A stretch of 64,000 nucleotides of DNA from Tritrichomonas musculus (taxonomy: Eukaryota > Parabasalia > Tritrichomonadida > Tritrichomonadidae): assembly GCA_039105265.1 (NCBI GenBank), contig JAPFFF010000015.1:1302001-1366000 (forward strand), written 5' to 3'. Under the pieces are notes generated by a model that ran no database searches, was not told the origin of the DNA, and saw only the letters and a list, made by a program, of their open reading frames with translations. Below, piece by piece: positions 10,418 to 19,893 of this stretch (within the stretch, counting starts at the first letter, position 1; each line of letters opens with the position of its first letter). Position numbers and translations under genes: made by a program.

Positions 10418-10693
10418 TTAATTATAATTCATACGCAAATATTTTTTATGCTTTTTATGCACTTTTTGTGTCATAGGAAAGCGTATGAAATCAAGAGTGG
10501 AATTCATGTTTATTGAATAATATTCTAAAGTTTTTTCATCTTCTAATTCTTTTCCATTATAAATAAGAAGTTGTTGATCAGTTGGGATTTTTGCCTTTTC
10601 TTTAATCTTTGCTTTTATATCTTTGATACTGTCAGTTTTTTCAAATAAGATTGTAATATATCTTCCTGAGAGAGGTTTGATGTAGAGATACAT
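10418..10693 (-). CDS. Ubiquitin-like protein without C-terminal Gly-Gly
   Basis: The 91-residue product aligns with ubiquitin position for position from Met1 without gaps: Lys6, Lys27, Lys29, Lys33, the Ile44 patch (LLIYNGK), Lys48 and the STL turn at 65-67 all fall in register. The Gly75-Gly76 conjugation tail is replaced by Thr-Gln, followed by a basic extension (VHKKHKKYLRMNYN). It therefore cannot be conjugated in the usual way unless processed. It could be a binding module or a decayed ubiquitin copy. The reading frame is open for 51 more codons upstream (to 10846). I chose the inner ATG because the ubiquitin fold begins there and TCATTT, an initiator-like motif, lies 10 nt before it. 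The gene converges on the Spt20-like gene. Confidence 0.65.
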   Translation of the reverse strand: MYLYIKPLSGRYITILFEKTDSIKDIKAKIKEKAKIPTDQQLLIYNGKELEDEKTLEYYSINMNSTLDFIRFPMTQKVHKKHKKYLRMNYN

Positions 10694-10699
10694 TATATG

Positions 10700-10705
10700 A
10701 AATGA
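10700..10705 (-). promoter_or_regulatory. Initiator-like motif deciding the ubiquitin-like start
   Basis: On the minus strand TCATTT precedes the ATG at 10693 by about 10 nt and matches the trichomonad initiator TCA-Y-(T/A). No such motif precedes the longer start at 10846. Confidence 0.4.
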
Positions 10706-11017
10706 CTTATTTTTTGATGAAAAAAATTTGAATGGTAAAATTTTGCTAAAATTTTCAGAATTTTTAAAAAAATTTTTATTGAGAACAAAATCAAGCAATT
10801 TCATTATTGGTAAAATTTTTTCCAATTTCATATCATTATTATTCATTACTTTTCATACACTTCACCTACTTTCAGCTAAACACATTTTAAGAATGATTTG
10901 TTTAAATTCATGCTATCATTGAAGCCAAATTGATGAATGAAAGATTTTGAATAGTTTTTTTCTTATAAACTTAACAATTAAAAGTAACCATCATTGTATG
11001 AAAATTATATTTATTAA
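10706..11017. other. Divergent intergenic region
   Basis: This region separates the minus-strand ubiquitin-like gene from the plus-strand NPF-rich gene. TCATTG at 10991-10996 is an initiator-like candidate 27 nt before the ATG at 11018. The reading frame in this region that extends the ubiquitin-like gene is A/T-driven and probably untranslated. Confidence 0.4.
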
Positions 11018-14000
11018 ATGAATAATAATAATCCATTCCTTTTTAATAACATGAATCAAAATCAGCCCCAACAACAAAATTATCAATACTCACAGCAAAA
11101 CCAGGGATGGAATCAAAATTTTACATCATCTGCTCAACCAACATTTCATCCTCAAACTTCACCTCCTCAAATAGACTTTTTCGATATGACAACACCACAA
11201 AATAATCAAACGCAAGCCAATATGAAACCTCTTACACCAAACGACTTTCGTTCTTTGATGAATTCAACATCAAATAGTTCTACATCGCAATTTTCGCAGC
11301 AGGTTCAACCTCCAAAAGATTTGAATCAATTGCGTACTATTTTTACAAGAGATGATGAACCAATAATAGCTCCAATCACTCCTCAATCCAATCAACAACA
11401 GCAATTTGCTTCCACTTATTCACCTTCTTTTACATTTGAACCTGAAACAACAAATCAAAATCAGAACAATATTAATCAGGGGCAATCTCAAGTCAAAAAC
11501 GCGACAATTGACTTTTCAAAATATGATCCATTAGCAGGAGAATTAATCAATTCAAATATTGCAAAGCAGAAAAACCAAAATAATCCTGCTCAAAATGCTA
11601 GGACAGTAACAGATATAGAATCTGTTCCAATGGTTTTTTATGGTGCCGATTCTACAGCGCCAACAAATCAAATTCAATTTGGTAATTTTCAACCTACACA
11701 ACCAAATCAGAATCTTATCAATAGTGCAAATCAAGCTAATTTGCAGCAGCCACAACAAAATTATTTCTTTAATGGCTCTCCACAACCAGATCAAAACACT
11801 CTTGCTCCTCAAGCACAACAACAAAACCCAAACTTTGTCAATGCTCAACCAAATCAGCAACCACCTGCCCCAAATATTCTTGGAACTCAAAATCAACCTC
11901 AAAATATAAACTTTTTCAATATACAAAATACGCCTCAACAATCAGCTCCACAGCAATCAACGGGTGCCATTTTATCTAACCAAGCTTCACAACAAAATCC
12001 AAACACTAATTTTTTAAACACGCAGGTTTCCCAACCACCAGCTACGAATATTTTCGATAATCAAGCACAACAAAAAAATGATGCTATTACAAAATCTCAA
12101 GCTAATCAACAGCAGCCTACACAACCAACAAATGTTTTCGAAAATCCAGCGCCACAACAAAATACAAACATTTTCAATTCTCAACCCCCTCAATCTACAA
12201 ATACAAATGAAGCAGGAAATCCATTTTTATCGCCAAGTCAATCTGGTAGCCTTGACTCTAATCCATTTTTGAATAATCCGAGTGATGTTGCAAACCAAGC
12301 ATTAGGAAGCACGAATTCTTCTGCTGGTGCTGCATCCATTGAAATAAAGAAAAGTGAATCATCAACTCCTCAAACAATTAACTCAGCCCCACCATCACTT
12401 GATATATTTCGAATCAATGATGATCAACAAAAATCAGATACCATATCAAACCTTACATTATCAACCGAAAATATAAATCATTCTCTTAATGACATTTTCG
12501 GTTTCCAAGTTTCACAAACATCTTCACAGAAACAATCAGACAAATCCTATCCATTCGGACAATCTCAAAATAATCAACAAGAATCAGCACAAAAGCAAAC
12601 CGAAGCCTTCCATCCATTTGGACAGACTCAAAATAATCAACAAGAAACAGTGCAAAAACAAGCTGAGGCTTTCCACCCATTTGCACAAGTTCAAAATAAT
12701 CAACAAGAATCAGTACAAAAGCAAACCGAAGATTTTCATCCATTTGCACAAGCTCAAAATAACAACCAGAAAGTAGATCAAAAACCAACTATTTCATCTG
12801 ACAACCCATTTGCCCTTGGCGATAATATCTTCCAGATCAATTCAACTGCTCCGAAAAGTGAACCAACATTTGCAACCACAGATGATTCATATAATCCATT
12901 TGGTGCGCCTTCAGATGATAAGGAAAATCCGTTTGCTAACAGCAATCCAGCACAATCTCCCCAGCAACAAACTCCATCAAATCCTCAAAGCGCTTTTAAC
13001 ATTCCTCCTCCGAAACCAAACGCGCCGACCACAAATGAAGATAATCCATTTGTTGGCATAGCTCCAACTAATGAAAATCCTTTCATTTCGAATACTAAAT
13101 CAACAGAAAAGCCAAAAGTCACCTCACAACCACCAGCAAATAATAATAACAATCAAGTAGAAGAACCTTTTGATCCTTTTGGAAGAAATTCAAAGAAAAA
13201 TGCTGAAAATAAGAAAGAAACATCTAAAACATCAGAAATTGATCTAATGCGAAGTTTATTTGCATCAAATATGGATGATCTGTTTACAAAGAATTCTGAT
13301 CAACCAGCAGCGACAACTCTTTCAACATCTTCTACAACAACTCCTTCTCCAGAAACAACTACCAATAATATTAATGCTGAACAAAATCAGCAACAAGGAT
13401 CGGAAACAGAACCAAAAGTTGAAACACAAAATAATCCTCCTGCTTTTGATCCATTTGGTGTTGGCAATGCTCTTCCAATGGCTGAAGGTGCTTCGTTTAC
13501 TTTCAATATTGATGAACATGAAGAAAAAGCAAAATCAAACAATCAAACAAATGAAGAAAAAACTGCGTCTGAGACGAAAACAGATGCTGAAACAACAAAC
13601 ACACCAGCAAGTACCAGCAATTCATCTCCATTTTCACCATTTGACATCCAATCTCCAATTTCACAACCTCAACCTCAAGCAACGCAACAACTACCATCAC
13701 AACAACTTATTGATGATCTTTTCTTTGATTTTACATCAATTTCTCCACCAAAGAATGATAATAATAATAATAATCAAAATACTGTTAGTAATGAAGTTAT
13801 GGCAATAACTATAATTGATGATAATACAAAATCAGAATCAGTAACAACAACAGATGATGCTACAAATGAAGAAGAAAATATTCCAGTTGGAACAGATGAA
13901 AGTAGCATGAGCATATCAGAAAGTGAAGATGTTATTCATACTTCGCAAACTACTTTACAACCTCCTACGAACCAGCAAAATAATGAAATAAGCAAGAGTT

Positions 14001-15577
14001 CAACTGAAGACCAAAAAGAATCACCTCCAAAAGGACTGGAAAAGAAATCAAGCGGTACTATTGGATTTTACTCTGATGGAGTCAATTCGTTCACATTCAA
14101 TCCAGATGAAGAATTGCAAAAAGGGCCAAATCCATTTGCAATCTCACAAACTCCAACTTCCAACCAATCACAAGCTTCTTCAGATAGCGCAAAGTTCAAT
14201 CCATTCATCCAAAATGTAGGATCACAATCAGATCAAAAATTCAATCCATTTGGAGTACCACCTCCTCCATCATCAACAACAACAACAACAAATGACAACA
14301 AAAATGCAACAAGCACTGATGTATTTAAATCTTCAACAACTGAAATCACTACTAATGTTCCGCTAAAATCAAATTCAAGTACATCTGATACATCATTTAA
14401 TCCATTCGGAAAACCTCAACCAGCTTCACAAAGCGACAAAACTGAAACCAAAGCCAATGAAAACGCTAATAATACTAATAGTACAAACAATTCTGCATTT
14501 TCTCCATTTGGCCAATCTCAATCAACTGTTTCACAGAATGAGAAAGCCGAAGTTAAAGCCAATAAAAGCGACAACAACAACAACAATGCAAGCAATTCTG
14601 CATCCTCTCCATTTGGACCGACCCAAACAGAAAAAACTGAAGCCAAACAAGAAGAAAGCAACAATTCATCATTCAATCCATTTGGCCAATTCCAGCCAGC
14701 AGCTACAGAGCAGAAATCTCCATCTGAAAATTCTAATAACGACAGTCCATTCAATCCATTTGGCCAAATGGGCATTCCAGCCTCGAACTCTACTGATGAT
14801 CATTCATTCACGTTCACTCTCAGGTCCAATCAAATCCCTGATGTCGATGATTCCGACTTCCTTCCAGTGAACAATGCAGTACCTCAGCAGGCAGCCGCTT
14901 CGAACGTCTCAGAGAGCGCAAAAGCAGACTCTCAAGAAGAGCAGAAGCCATTTTCTCCATTTGGCACTTTTACCCCTTCTCCACAGCAGCAGGAACAATC
15001 GTTCACTTTCACATTTAGCGAGCCACAAGCAGCAGCGACTTCTTCTTCTGATGCTGCAAGTGGTTCACAACAGCAACCAAACGAAGCTAGTCAAAAATTG
15101 GCTTCTTCATCTGAGTCTCCTTTCACAGTCAGAAGAGGATCGAGATCGCCAACCGATCCTTTCACAATGCTCATCAATTCGCTCACTCCTTACACAGAGG
15201 ACGACAAGACAGCGGATGACCAAATTGAGAATCAGAGCAGCGAGCAGCTTCACCATGAGACAAAGCAGCATGAAAATGGCAGCAACGATGACAATGATTC
15301 AAACCCTTTCGCTCCCTGGAATCCAACTGACCTTGACAAGGCTCTCGGCGATTGCAAAGAGCTTGAAAAAATCGATTCGGATGCTTTGAATCGATTTGAT
15401 GGAAAGGCGCCGCCTCCGCCCTCTTTTGTTGCCTTTGAAAAGTCGCCAGCTGCGTTGATGCTGAAAGATTATTGCAGCCAACAATTGGCAACAACTGGAT
15501 CCTCACTCGAGCACATAAACGAGCTGCTTGGCATTCAAGACACAGCAAAAATTAGCATCGAAGATTTCGCAGCCTGA
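11018..15577 (+). CDS. Giant Gln/Asn-rich protein with many NPF/PFG motifs
   Basis: This 1519-residue protein is almost wholly disordered and rich in Gln, Asn, Ser, Pro and Thr. Throughout, it carries short motifs of the type NPF, DPFG, FNPFG, SPFG and HPFA, about 25 in total, plus four SFTF(N/T) boxes. Residues about 512-583 contain a 21-residue tandem repeat (PFGQxQNNQQExxQKQxExFH) in just over three copies. The last 80 residues look folded (PWNPTDLDKALGDCKELEKI, then a helical tail LKDYCSQQLATTGSSLEHI). NPF motifs bind EH-domain proteins in endocytosis, whereas PFG/FG repeats line nuclear pores; the sequence alone fits either role. Endocytic scaffold is slightly favoured by the number of NPF tripeptides. 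G+C rises visibly in the last kilobase. Confidence 0.75.
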   Translation: MNNNNPFLFNNMNQNQPQQQNYQYSQQNQGWNQNFTSSAQPTFHPQTSPPQIDFFDMTTPQNNQTQANMKPLTPNDFRSLMNSTSNSSTSQFSQQVQPPKDLNQLRTIFTRDDEPIIAPITPQSNQQQQFASTYSPSFTFEPETTNQNQNNINQGQSQVKNATIDFSKYDPLAGELINSNIAKQKNQNNPAQNARTVTDIESVPMVFYGADSTAPTNQIQFGNFQPTQPNQNLINSANQANLQQPQQNYFFNGSPQPDQNTLAPQAQQQNPNFVNAQPNQQPPAPNILGTQNQPQNINFFNIQNTPQQSAPQQSTGAILSNQASQQNPNTNFLNTQVSQPPATNIFDNQAQQKNDAITKSQANQQQPTQPTNVFENPAPQQNTNIFNSQPPQSTNTNEAGNPFLSPSQSGSLDSNPFLNNPSDVANQALGSTNSSAGAASIEIKKSESSTPQTINSAPPSLDIFRINDDQQKSDTISNLTLSTENINHSLNDIFGFQVSQTSSQKQSDKSYPFGQSQNNQQESAQKQTEAFHPFGQTQNNQQETVQKQAEAFHPFAQVQNNQQESVQKQTEDFHPFAQAQNNNQKVDQKPTISSDNPFALGDNIFQINSTAPKSEPTFATTDDSYNPFGAPSDDKENPFANSNPAQSPQQQTPSNPQSAFNIPPPKPNAPTTNEDNPFVGIAPTNENPFISNTKSTEKPKVTSQPPANNNNNQVEEPFDPFGRNSKKNAENKKETSKTSEIDLMRSLFASNMDDLFTKNSDQPAATTLSTSSTTTPSPETTTNNINAEQNQQQGSETEPKVETQNNPPAFDPFGVGNALPMAEGASFTFNIDEHEEKAKSNNQTNEEKTASETKTDAETTNTPASTSNSSPFSPFDIQSPISQPQPQATQQLPSQQLIDDLFFDFTSISPPKNDNNNNNQNTVSNEVMAITIIDDNTKSESVTTTDDATNEEENIPVGTDESSMSISESEDVIHTSQTTLQPPTNQQNNEISKSSTEDQKESPPKGLEKKSSGTIGFYSDGVNSFTFNPDEELQKGPNPFAISQTPTSNQSQASSDSAKFNPFIQNVGSQSDQKFNPFGVPPPPSSTTTTTNDNKNATSTDVFKSSTTEITTNVPLKSNSSTSDTSFNPFGKPQPASQSDKTETKANENANNTNSTNNSAFSPFGQSQSTVSQNEKAEVKANKSDNNNNNASNSASSPFGPTQTEKTEAKQEESNNSSFNPFGQFQPAATEQKSPSENSNNDSPFNPFGQMGIPASNSTDDHSFTFTLRSNQIPDVDDSDFLPVNNAVPQQAAASNVSESAKADSQEEQKPFSPFGTFTPSPQQQEQSFTFTFSEPQAAATSSSDAASGSQQQPNEASQKLASSSESPFTVRRGSRSPTDPFTMLINSLTPYTEDDKTADDQIENQSSEQLHHETKQHENGSNDDNDSNPFAPWNPTDLDKALGDCKELEKIDSDALNRFDGKAPPPPSFVAFEKSPAALMLKDYCSQQLATTGSSLEHINELLGIQDTAKISIEDFAA
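12551..12767 (+). repeat. 63-bp coding tandem repeat (about 3.3 units)
   Basis: Units starting with CCATTCGGA or CCATTTG(G/C)A recur every 63 bp and encode the 21-residue PFxQxQNNQQE repeat of the NPF-rich protein. Units differ at a few positions, so the expansion is not very recent. Confidence 0.7.
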
Positions 15578-16107
15578 GAAATGCATTTAGATATGTATTA
15601 TTAAGCATGCTCTGCTTTGTTGCTTAGCATTAATAGGAATCTGCCTTCTTGTTTATTTATTTGTGCGTGTTTCTTTCTTTTTTTTTTTTTTTTTATGTTT
15701 TTATGTTTGCTTTTTTTTGTTGTTGTTGTTCGAGATTTTTTTTTAATCTTTTTTTTTTTTTTTTTTTACTTTGTTACTCTTAAGTAGAAATTTAAGCGAA
15801 AATAAAATATTGTTGCATATTGATGCAAACATATATATTGTTGTATATACTTGACATTATTTAGAATAAACGAGTGTTAGATTATTATATTACTTTTTTT
15901 TAATTTTTTTGTTTATTTTCTTCTTCTCAGTTGATATCAAGTCAGATATTAATGATAAATAGGTGGGTTTTATAAGAATGATATTATTTTATATATTGAA
16001 CGTATTTTTAAAAAAAAAAAAAATATCTAATAAAATGGTCTGATGTCTTTATTCGAAACTCCAAAACAATCAATTACATAGTATATTAATCAGAATTAAA
16101 ATGATAA
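15578..16107. other. Convergent 3' intergenic region with long T-runs
   Basis: This lies between two convergent genes. It is rich in T homopolymers (about 15676-15695, 15750-15768) and in TTGTTG and TGTTTAT repeats, with an A-run near 16008-16023. These probably lie in 3' untranslated sequence. No ORF or RNA gene is recognised. Confidence 0.45.
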
Positions 16108-16759
16108 TCAGCAACAACCATTGTTATTATTAGATGTACCATTGATGGACTTTCCTTTAACTAGTGGTTCTGGACGTTTATTATCAGATTGTTTAAGAAG
16201 ACTTGCTTGCCTTTTGGCTATTGCATGACACATTTGAGTAAACATTTCATTTACGTTCATGGTTGATTTGGCTGATGTTTCAATGAATGGAATACCAAGC
16301 GAGTCGGCCATTCTCTGCCCTTCCTCATAACTTACTACACGTTTATCTTCAAGATCAGTTTTATTTCCAACAAGTAACTTGCAAACATTAGGATTTGCTA
16401 AATTGTTAACATCAGCAATCCATTTATTGATATTATCAAAACTCTCACGGTTTGTAATGTCGTATACAATAGCAATAGCATGCGATCCATTATAATAATT
16501 AGATGTGATTGAATGAAATCTCTCTTGGCCTGCAGTATCCCATATTTGAAGTTTAATTGATCGTCCATCTATCTCCATTGTTCTAATTTTAAAGTCGACG
16601 CCAATTGTTGAAACATAATTTGAACTAAAAGTCTGGTCTGCAAATTGAATCAAAAGGCAGCTTTTCCCGACAGCCGAATCACCAATAATTAGAACCTCTG
16701 TATATTAATAATTACAAAACCAAAAAAATACTATATAGAGAATCAAATGAGTCATTCAT
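16108..16759 (-). CDS. RAB1: Rab1-type small GTPase, two exons
   Basis: The mature reading frame joins exon 1 (16732-16759) to exon 2 (16108-16697) and gives 205 residues, the usual Rab1 length. Exon 2 alone has no ATG before the G1 motif. The join restores a normal N-terminus ([20 protein letters not shown], then KS). All GTPase motifs are intact: GDSAVGKS at 15-22, switch I TIGVDF at 40-45, DTAGQERF at 63-70, NKTD at 121-124 and TSAK at 150-153. The C-terminus is GCC, a double-Cys prenylation signal. Rab1 controls ER-to-Golgi vesicle traffic as a membrane-anchored switch. Rab8/Rab13-like assignment is possible because these subfamilies are close. Confidence 0.85.
16698..16731 (-). other. 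34-nt spliceosomal intron in the Rab gene
   Basis: Read on the minus strand, the intron begins GTATTT and ends ATTAATATACAG. The 3' dodecamer matches the parabasalid 3' splice/branch consensus ACTAACACACAG at 9 of 12 positions. Removal joins codon TAT plus A to AG GTT (phase 1) and restores the canonical Rab N-terminus. Without splicing there is an in-frame stop before the P-loop. The splice is predicted from sequence only. Confidence 0.8.
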
Positions 16760-16890
16760 TTTACGATATTTATATTAAATACTCGAAATTGAAAAATTTA
16801 ATGGTCAAATACAAAAAATTTATAAAACAACAAAATATACAATTATATCGTTAAAAAGTATAAAAAATAAAGATGAAATCAATTCCAGAT

Positions 16891-18015
16891 TTAATCCGAT
16901 TGCTTGATTGATGCAAGAATCGAGTTTCTTTGGTTTTGCAATGCATTTTCGAGTTGGTTTTGAAATCTCTGCTGAATATCATTTATTTCCTCAAAATTTC
17001 TTTGCTTAACCATATTAACTTTCTTTTTTGCTTCATCTTTTGCATTGAGAGCTTCCATTGTTAGGTCTCGTATTTTCGTATTAAGAACTTCAATAATTTG
17101 AAGTCTTTCATCAAGTTCTTTGGTTATGGTATAATTTTCAGAATCAATTTGATGAAATTTATTTCGATATTCGTTTTCAATCTCTGCAATTTCAATATTA
17201 AGTTTTGTCATACTATTTTTTAAAGTTGTTTTTAAATTAGATACTGATATAAGCCCTCTGGAATCATCAAGGTTCTTTGAAAGAATATTATTTTGTTTTT
17301 GAAATGCATCAAGCTTTTTTTGCTTTTCTTGAATACGTAGCTTAAATTGGTCATTTTCTTTTAAGATTCCTTTAATTAATGATTGTGATAAAGATATCTC
17401 ATCTTGAAGAGAAATATGATATGTATTAGCTTCTTCCAATTCTTCCTGTGCATTATAAATTTGATTTTGAATTTTTCTTGCAATTTGCCTTTTTGCAATT
17501 TCCAAAATTTCAGAATTATTTGATGGTACTGCATCTATCATTTGGTATGTTTCGTCAATTTCATTTTGAACATGTTCAATACTGTTTTCAACAATTTTTG
17601 AAGTATTGTTTAACTGATTAATTTCTGTTTCAAGATTTTGAACTTGAATTTCTGATGTGTCTGATGAAGAATCAAATGAATGTTGCGTTTTTTGAAGAGC
17701 ATCAATATTATTTTGTTGGGATAAAATAATTTTTTGAAGAGACTTTTTTTTTTTAAAATAATCGCTTTTAATAAAGTCAAGTTCATTATCCAGTTCTTCA
17801 TTGCGTTTGTTTAATTGATTAATAAGTTCCTGATATTCTTTTTTTTCTTTTTCAATTATTTCGGAAATTTTTTTATTTTCTTGTTCTGTTTGTTGTTTGA
17901 ATTGATTTTTCATTGCGGATGCTCTCTCATCATAAATATCATCAATATCATTTAAAATATTCATTTCTTCATTCATATGGACGTTTAAAATATTACAATA
18001 GGTGAAAATTTTCAT
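16891..18015 (-). CDS. Coiled-coil protein of unknown function
   Basis: About 374 residues, nearly all predicted heptad-repeat helix from residue 40 to the end, rich in Glu, Lys, Gln, Asn and Ile. No catalytic motif, membrane segment or targeting signal is visible. Such proteins are abundant in parabasalids as cytoskeletal or flagellar components. The first ATG in frame is at 18015. The next, at 17976 (MNEEMNILND), starts the charged region directly and is an equally good candidate. The gene lies upstream of and in the same direction as the Rab gene, with 131 nt between them. I do not recognise a family. Confidence 0.6.
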   Translation of the reverse strand: MKIFTYCNILNVHMNEEMNILNDIDDIYDERASAMKNQFKQQTEQENKKISEIIEKEKKEYQELINQLNKRNEELDNELDFIKSDYFKKKKSLQKIILSQQNNIDALQKTQHSFDSSSDTSEIQVQNLETEINQLNNTSKIVENSIEHVQNEIDETYQMIDAVPSNNSEILEIAKRQIARKIQNQIYNAQEELEEANTYHISLQDEISLSQSLIKGILKENDQFKLRIQEKQKKLDAFQKQNNILSKNLDDSRGLISVSNLKTTLKNSMTKLNIEIAEIENEYRNKFHQIDSENYTITKELDERLQIIEVLNTKIRDLTMEALNAKDEAKKKVNMVKQRNFEEINDIQQRFQNQLENALQNQRNSILASIKQSD

Positions 18016-18399
18016 TATCACTAATAAATACCAATAATAATTATCTCTATTGAAATTTGATTGAATTATTTTTGGTCAGACTAAAAACTAGCTTTGCGTT
18101 TTTTTATTGTTTTATATAAATTGAATTCCAATAATTTTTTATTATTTAGTAAACATTAAATTTGAAAAAATATATTTCAAATTAATATAAAGATATAAAA
18201 GTAATATAAATGAAAAAATATAAAAAAACGTTTTTGAAATGAGTATTCAAAATATAGTGTAATGAGTAAAACTTTTGAATCTTGGGTGGAGCAATATTGA
18301 ATTATTCACTCACATTTAATTTAATTGATAAAGCATTTCATTCAATTTTTTTTTTATACTTATGAAGATGTAACTTTTTGTTTCTCTTCAACTAGAGAT
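18016..18399. other. Divergent intergenic region upstream of the Myb gene
   Basis: A/T-rich, between a minus-strand coiled-coil gene and a plus-strand Myb gene. An open frame from 18325 runs into the Myb gene, but its composition suggests untranslated leader. AACTTTTT lies at 18371-18378, about 22 nt before the chosen Myb ATG. Confidence 0.4.
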
Positions 18400-19038
18400 A
18401 TGAATTGGGTTATATCTCAATCACCTCTTTCAAAAAAGCAAACATCAATGATTAGAAGGAAATTTACTCAAGAAGAAGATACAAAATTATGCCAGCTTGT
18501 TAATCAATACGGTGCAAAAAAATGGGATCAAATAGCAAAAATGATGCCTGGAAGGACAGGGAGGCAATGTAGAGATAGATATCGAAATTATTTGATTCCT
18601 GGTTTTTTTAACGGTCAATGGTCACAAGAAGAAGACGAATTACTCCACGAAAAATTTAATCAAATGGGACGTCAATGGGCAAGAATGATGCAATTTTTCC
18701 CTGGACGAAGCGCAAATAGCCTTAAAAATAGATGGAATTATTTTGTATGCAGGCTTAATCAGGAGCAAAATCAAAACCAAGAATCTAAAAATACAAATGA
18801 TGAATCAAATGAAAAAAACGATAAAAATCCAAAAGAAGAAATAGAAATGGCGAATGATGAAATTCCTGAGAATGAAAATCCTGGAAAAGATAATTTGCAA
18901 GAGCAAAATGATCAAACATTAAATCAACCAAATACAGAATTAAATGAAACGTCGCAGCCAGAAACTGAAGAGAGAATAATTTATGGTGTTAATGCAAGCA
19001 CCCAAACAAATGAAAGTGATTTCTTGAATATGACTTGA
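18400..19038 (+). CDS. R2R3 Myb DNA-binding protein
   Basis: A 212-residue protein with two Myb repeats. The first (about 20-67) includes FTQEEDTKLCQLVNQYG, KKWDQIAKMMPGRTGRQCRD and RYRNYL. The second (about 72-118) includes QWSQEEDELLHEKFNQMGRQ and FFPGRSANSLKNRWNYF. The spaced Trp or aromatic residues of each helix-turn-helix are present. The C-terminal half is acidic and Asn/Glu-rich, probably a disordered regulatory region. Proteins of this two-repeat type are a large family in trichomonads and several act as sequence-specific transcription regulators, so a nuclear role is expected. I placed the start at 18400 because the 25 codons upstream are hydrophobic and not Myb-like; the frame is open from 18325. 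Confidence 0.85.
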   Translation: MNWVISQSPLSKKQTSMIRRKFTQEEDTKLCQLVNQYGAKKWDQIAKMMPGRTGRQCRDRYRNYLIPGFFNGQWSQEEDELLHEKFNQMGRQWARMMQFFPGRSANSLKNRWNYFVCRLNQEQNQNQESKNTNDESNEKNDKNPKEEIEMANDEIPENENPGKDNLQEQNDQTLNQPNTELNETSQPETEERIIYGVNASTQTNESDFLNMT

Positions 19039-19569
19039 ATCTGCTTTCATCTTTCAAACTTGTTTTTAAAATAAGTTTGATTATTCATTAATTGTCAATG
19101 TATTAAATTATATATATAGTTTATTTATTCTTTTTTTTATTTTTTTATTTTAAAAGCATTATTGCATTCTGTGTTCTTGTCACGACTTTTGAAATATTTT
19201 GTATTAATACCTTTGGTTTGTTTTCATTACGCTATTATGCAAATTTTATATTTATTCATATACTGACATTATAAAAAATGTAATTCAAAGTAATTCTCTG
19301 AAATCGTTATTATTGATATTTTATTTTGAGTTAAACTTTTTATTCTATGAGATTATATTTTTTTGCAAAGATTTTTGTTTTAACTTTCAATTGATGTTGA
19401 TAATATATTTATTATTGCTTTTAGTATTTTAACAATAAAAATTTGATTTTATTTAAATTTTCTACAACAAGTTCTTTTAAACATATATTTCTTGGTGCAA
19501 TATATAAAATATAGATAATAAATAATTTGAATTTCTATTTTAGTTTAACAAACAAAATTTACATATAAA
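19039..19569. other. Convergent 3' intergenic region
   Basis: A/T-rich and non-coding between convergent Myb and LITAF-type genes. No repeat or RNA gene is recognised. Confidence 0.45.
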
Positions 19570-19893
19570 TCATTCAGGTACTACTTCTCCTGGAGCTGGT
19601 ATATGGCATTGATGGCAAGAAGGGCACATCCACTCCCATGTTATGCTACAATCACAGCAAAATGGAAGGCAGCACATGCAAACAATAGTAAGAAGTCCAG
19701 CGCTCACTTTCCCACATGTTGATAATCTCGGAAATTTTTGCCATCCATGTCCCGAATAATTACATAAAGGGCATGTCATTAAAGGAGTTGTATCACCTTT
19801 GTTAACAAAGCGCAAGCGTTTTGACATTGAAATAACTTCGTGTTGAGGCTGAGCAGGATCGGCAATCAATTCTTCTTGGGTAGTATCAGCCAT
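19570..19893 (-). CDS. LITAF-domain zinc membrane protein
   Basis: A 107-residue protein matching the LITAF (SIMPLE) domain. A CPLC knuckle (41-44) and a CPSCH knuckle (90-94) bracket a Cys-rich hydrophobic stretch (about 66-80, GLLTIVCMCCLPFCC). In this family the two halves form one zinc site and the hydrophobic part inserts into the cytosolic face of endosome or lysosome membranes. The N-terminal 40 residues are polar and lack the PPxY motifs of the animal protein. The gene is divergent from the FANCD2 homologue, and an AACTTTTT motif (19940-19947) lies 47 nt upstream. Confidence 0.8.
   Translation of the reverse strand: MADTTQEELIADPAQPQHEVISMSKRLRFVNKGDTTPLMTCPLCNYSGHGWQKFPRLSTCGKVSAGLLTIVCMCCLPFCCDCSITWEWMCPSCHQCHIPAPGEVVPE

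Noticed and set aside
10694-10846. Longer N-terminus of the ubiquitin-like protein
   Set aside because: The 51 extra residues are A/T-driven (Phe, Lys, Asn), and the initiator-like motif sits just before the inner ATG that begins the ubiquitin fold.
12486-15548. Alternative-frame ORFs inside the NPF-rich gene
   Set aside because: CAA/AAT-rich sequence leaves other frames open. The main frame has the coherent motifs and the full length.
16108-16653. Rab as a truncated single-exon gene starting at MIQFADQTF
   Set aside because: This would lack the P-loop. The upstream sequence encodes it in frame and the short intron completes the N-terminus.
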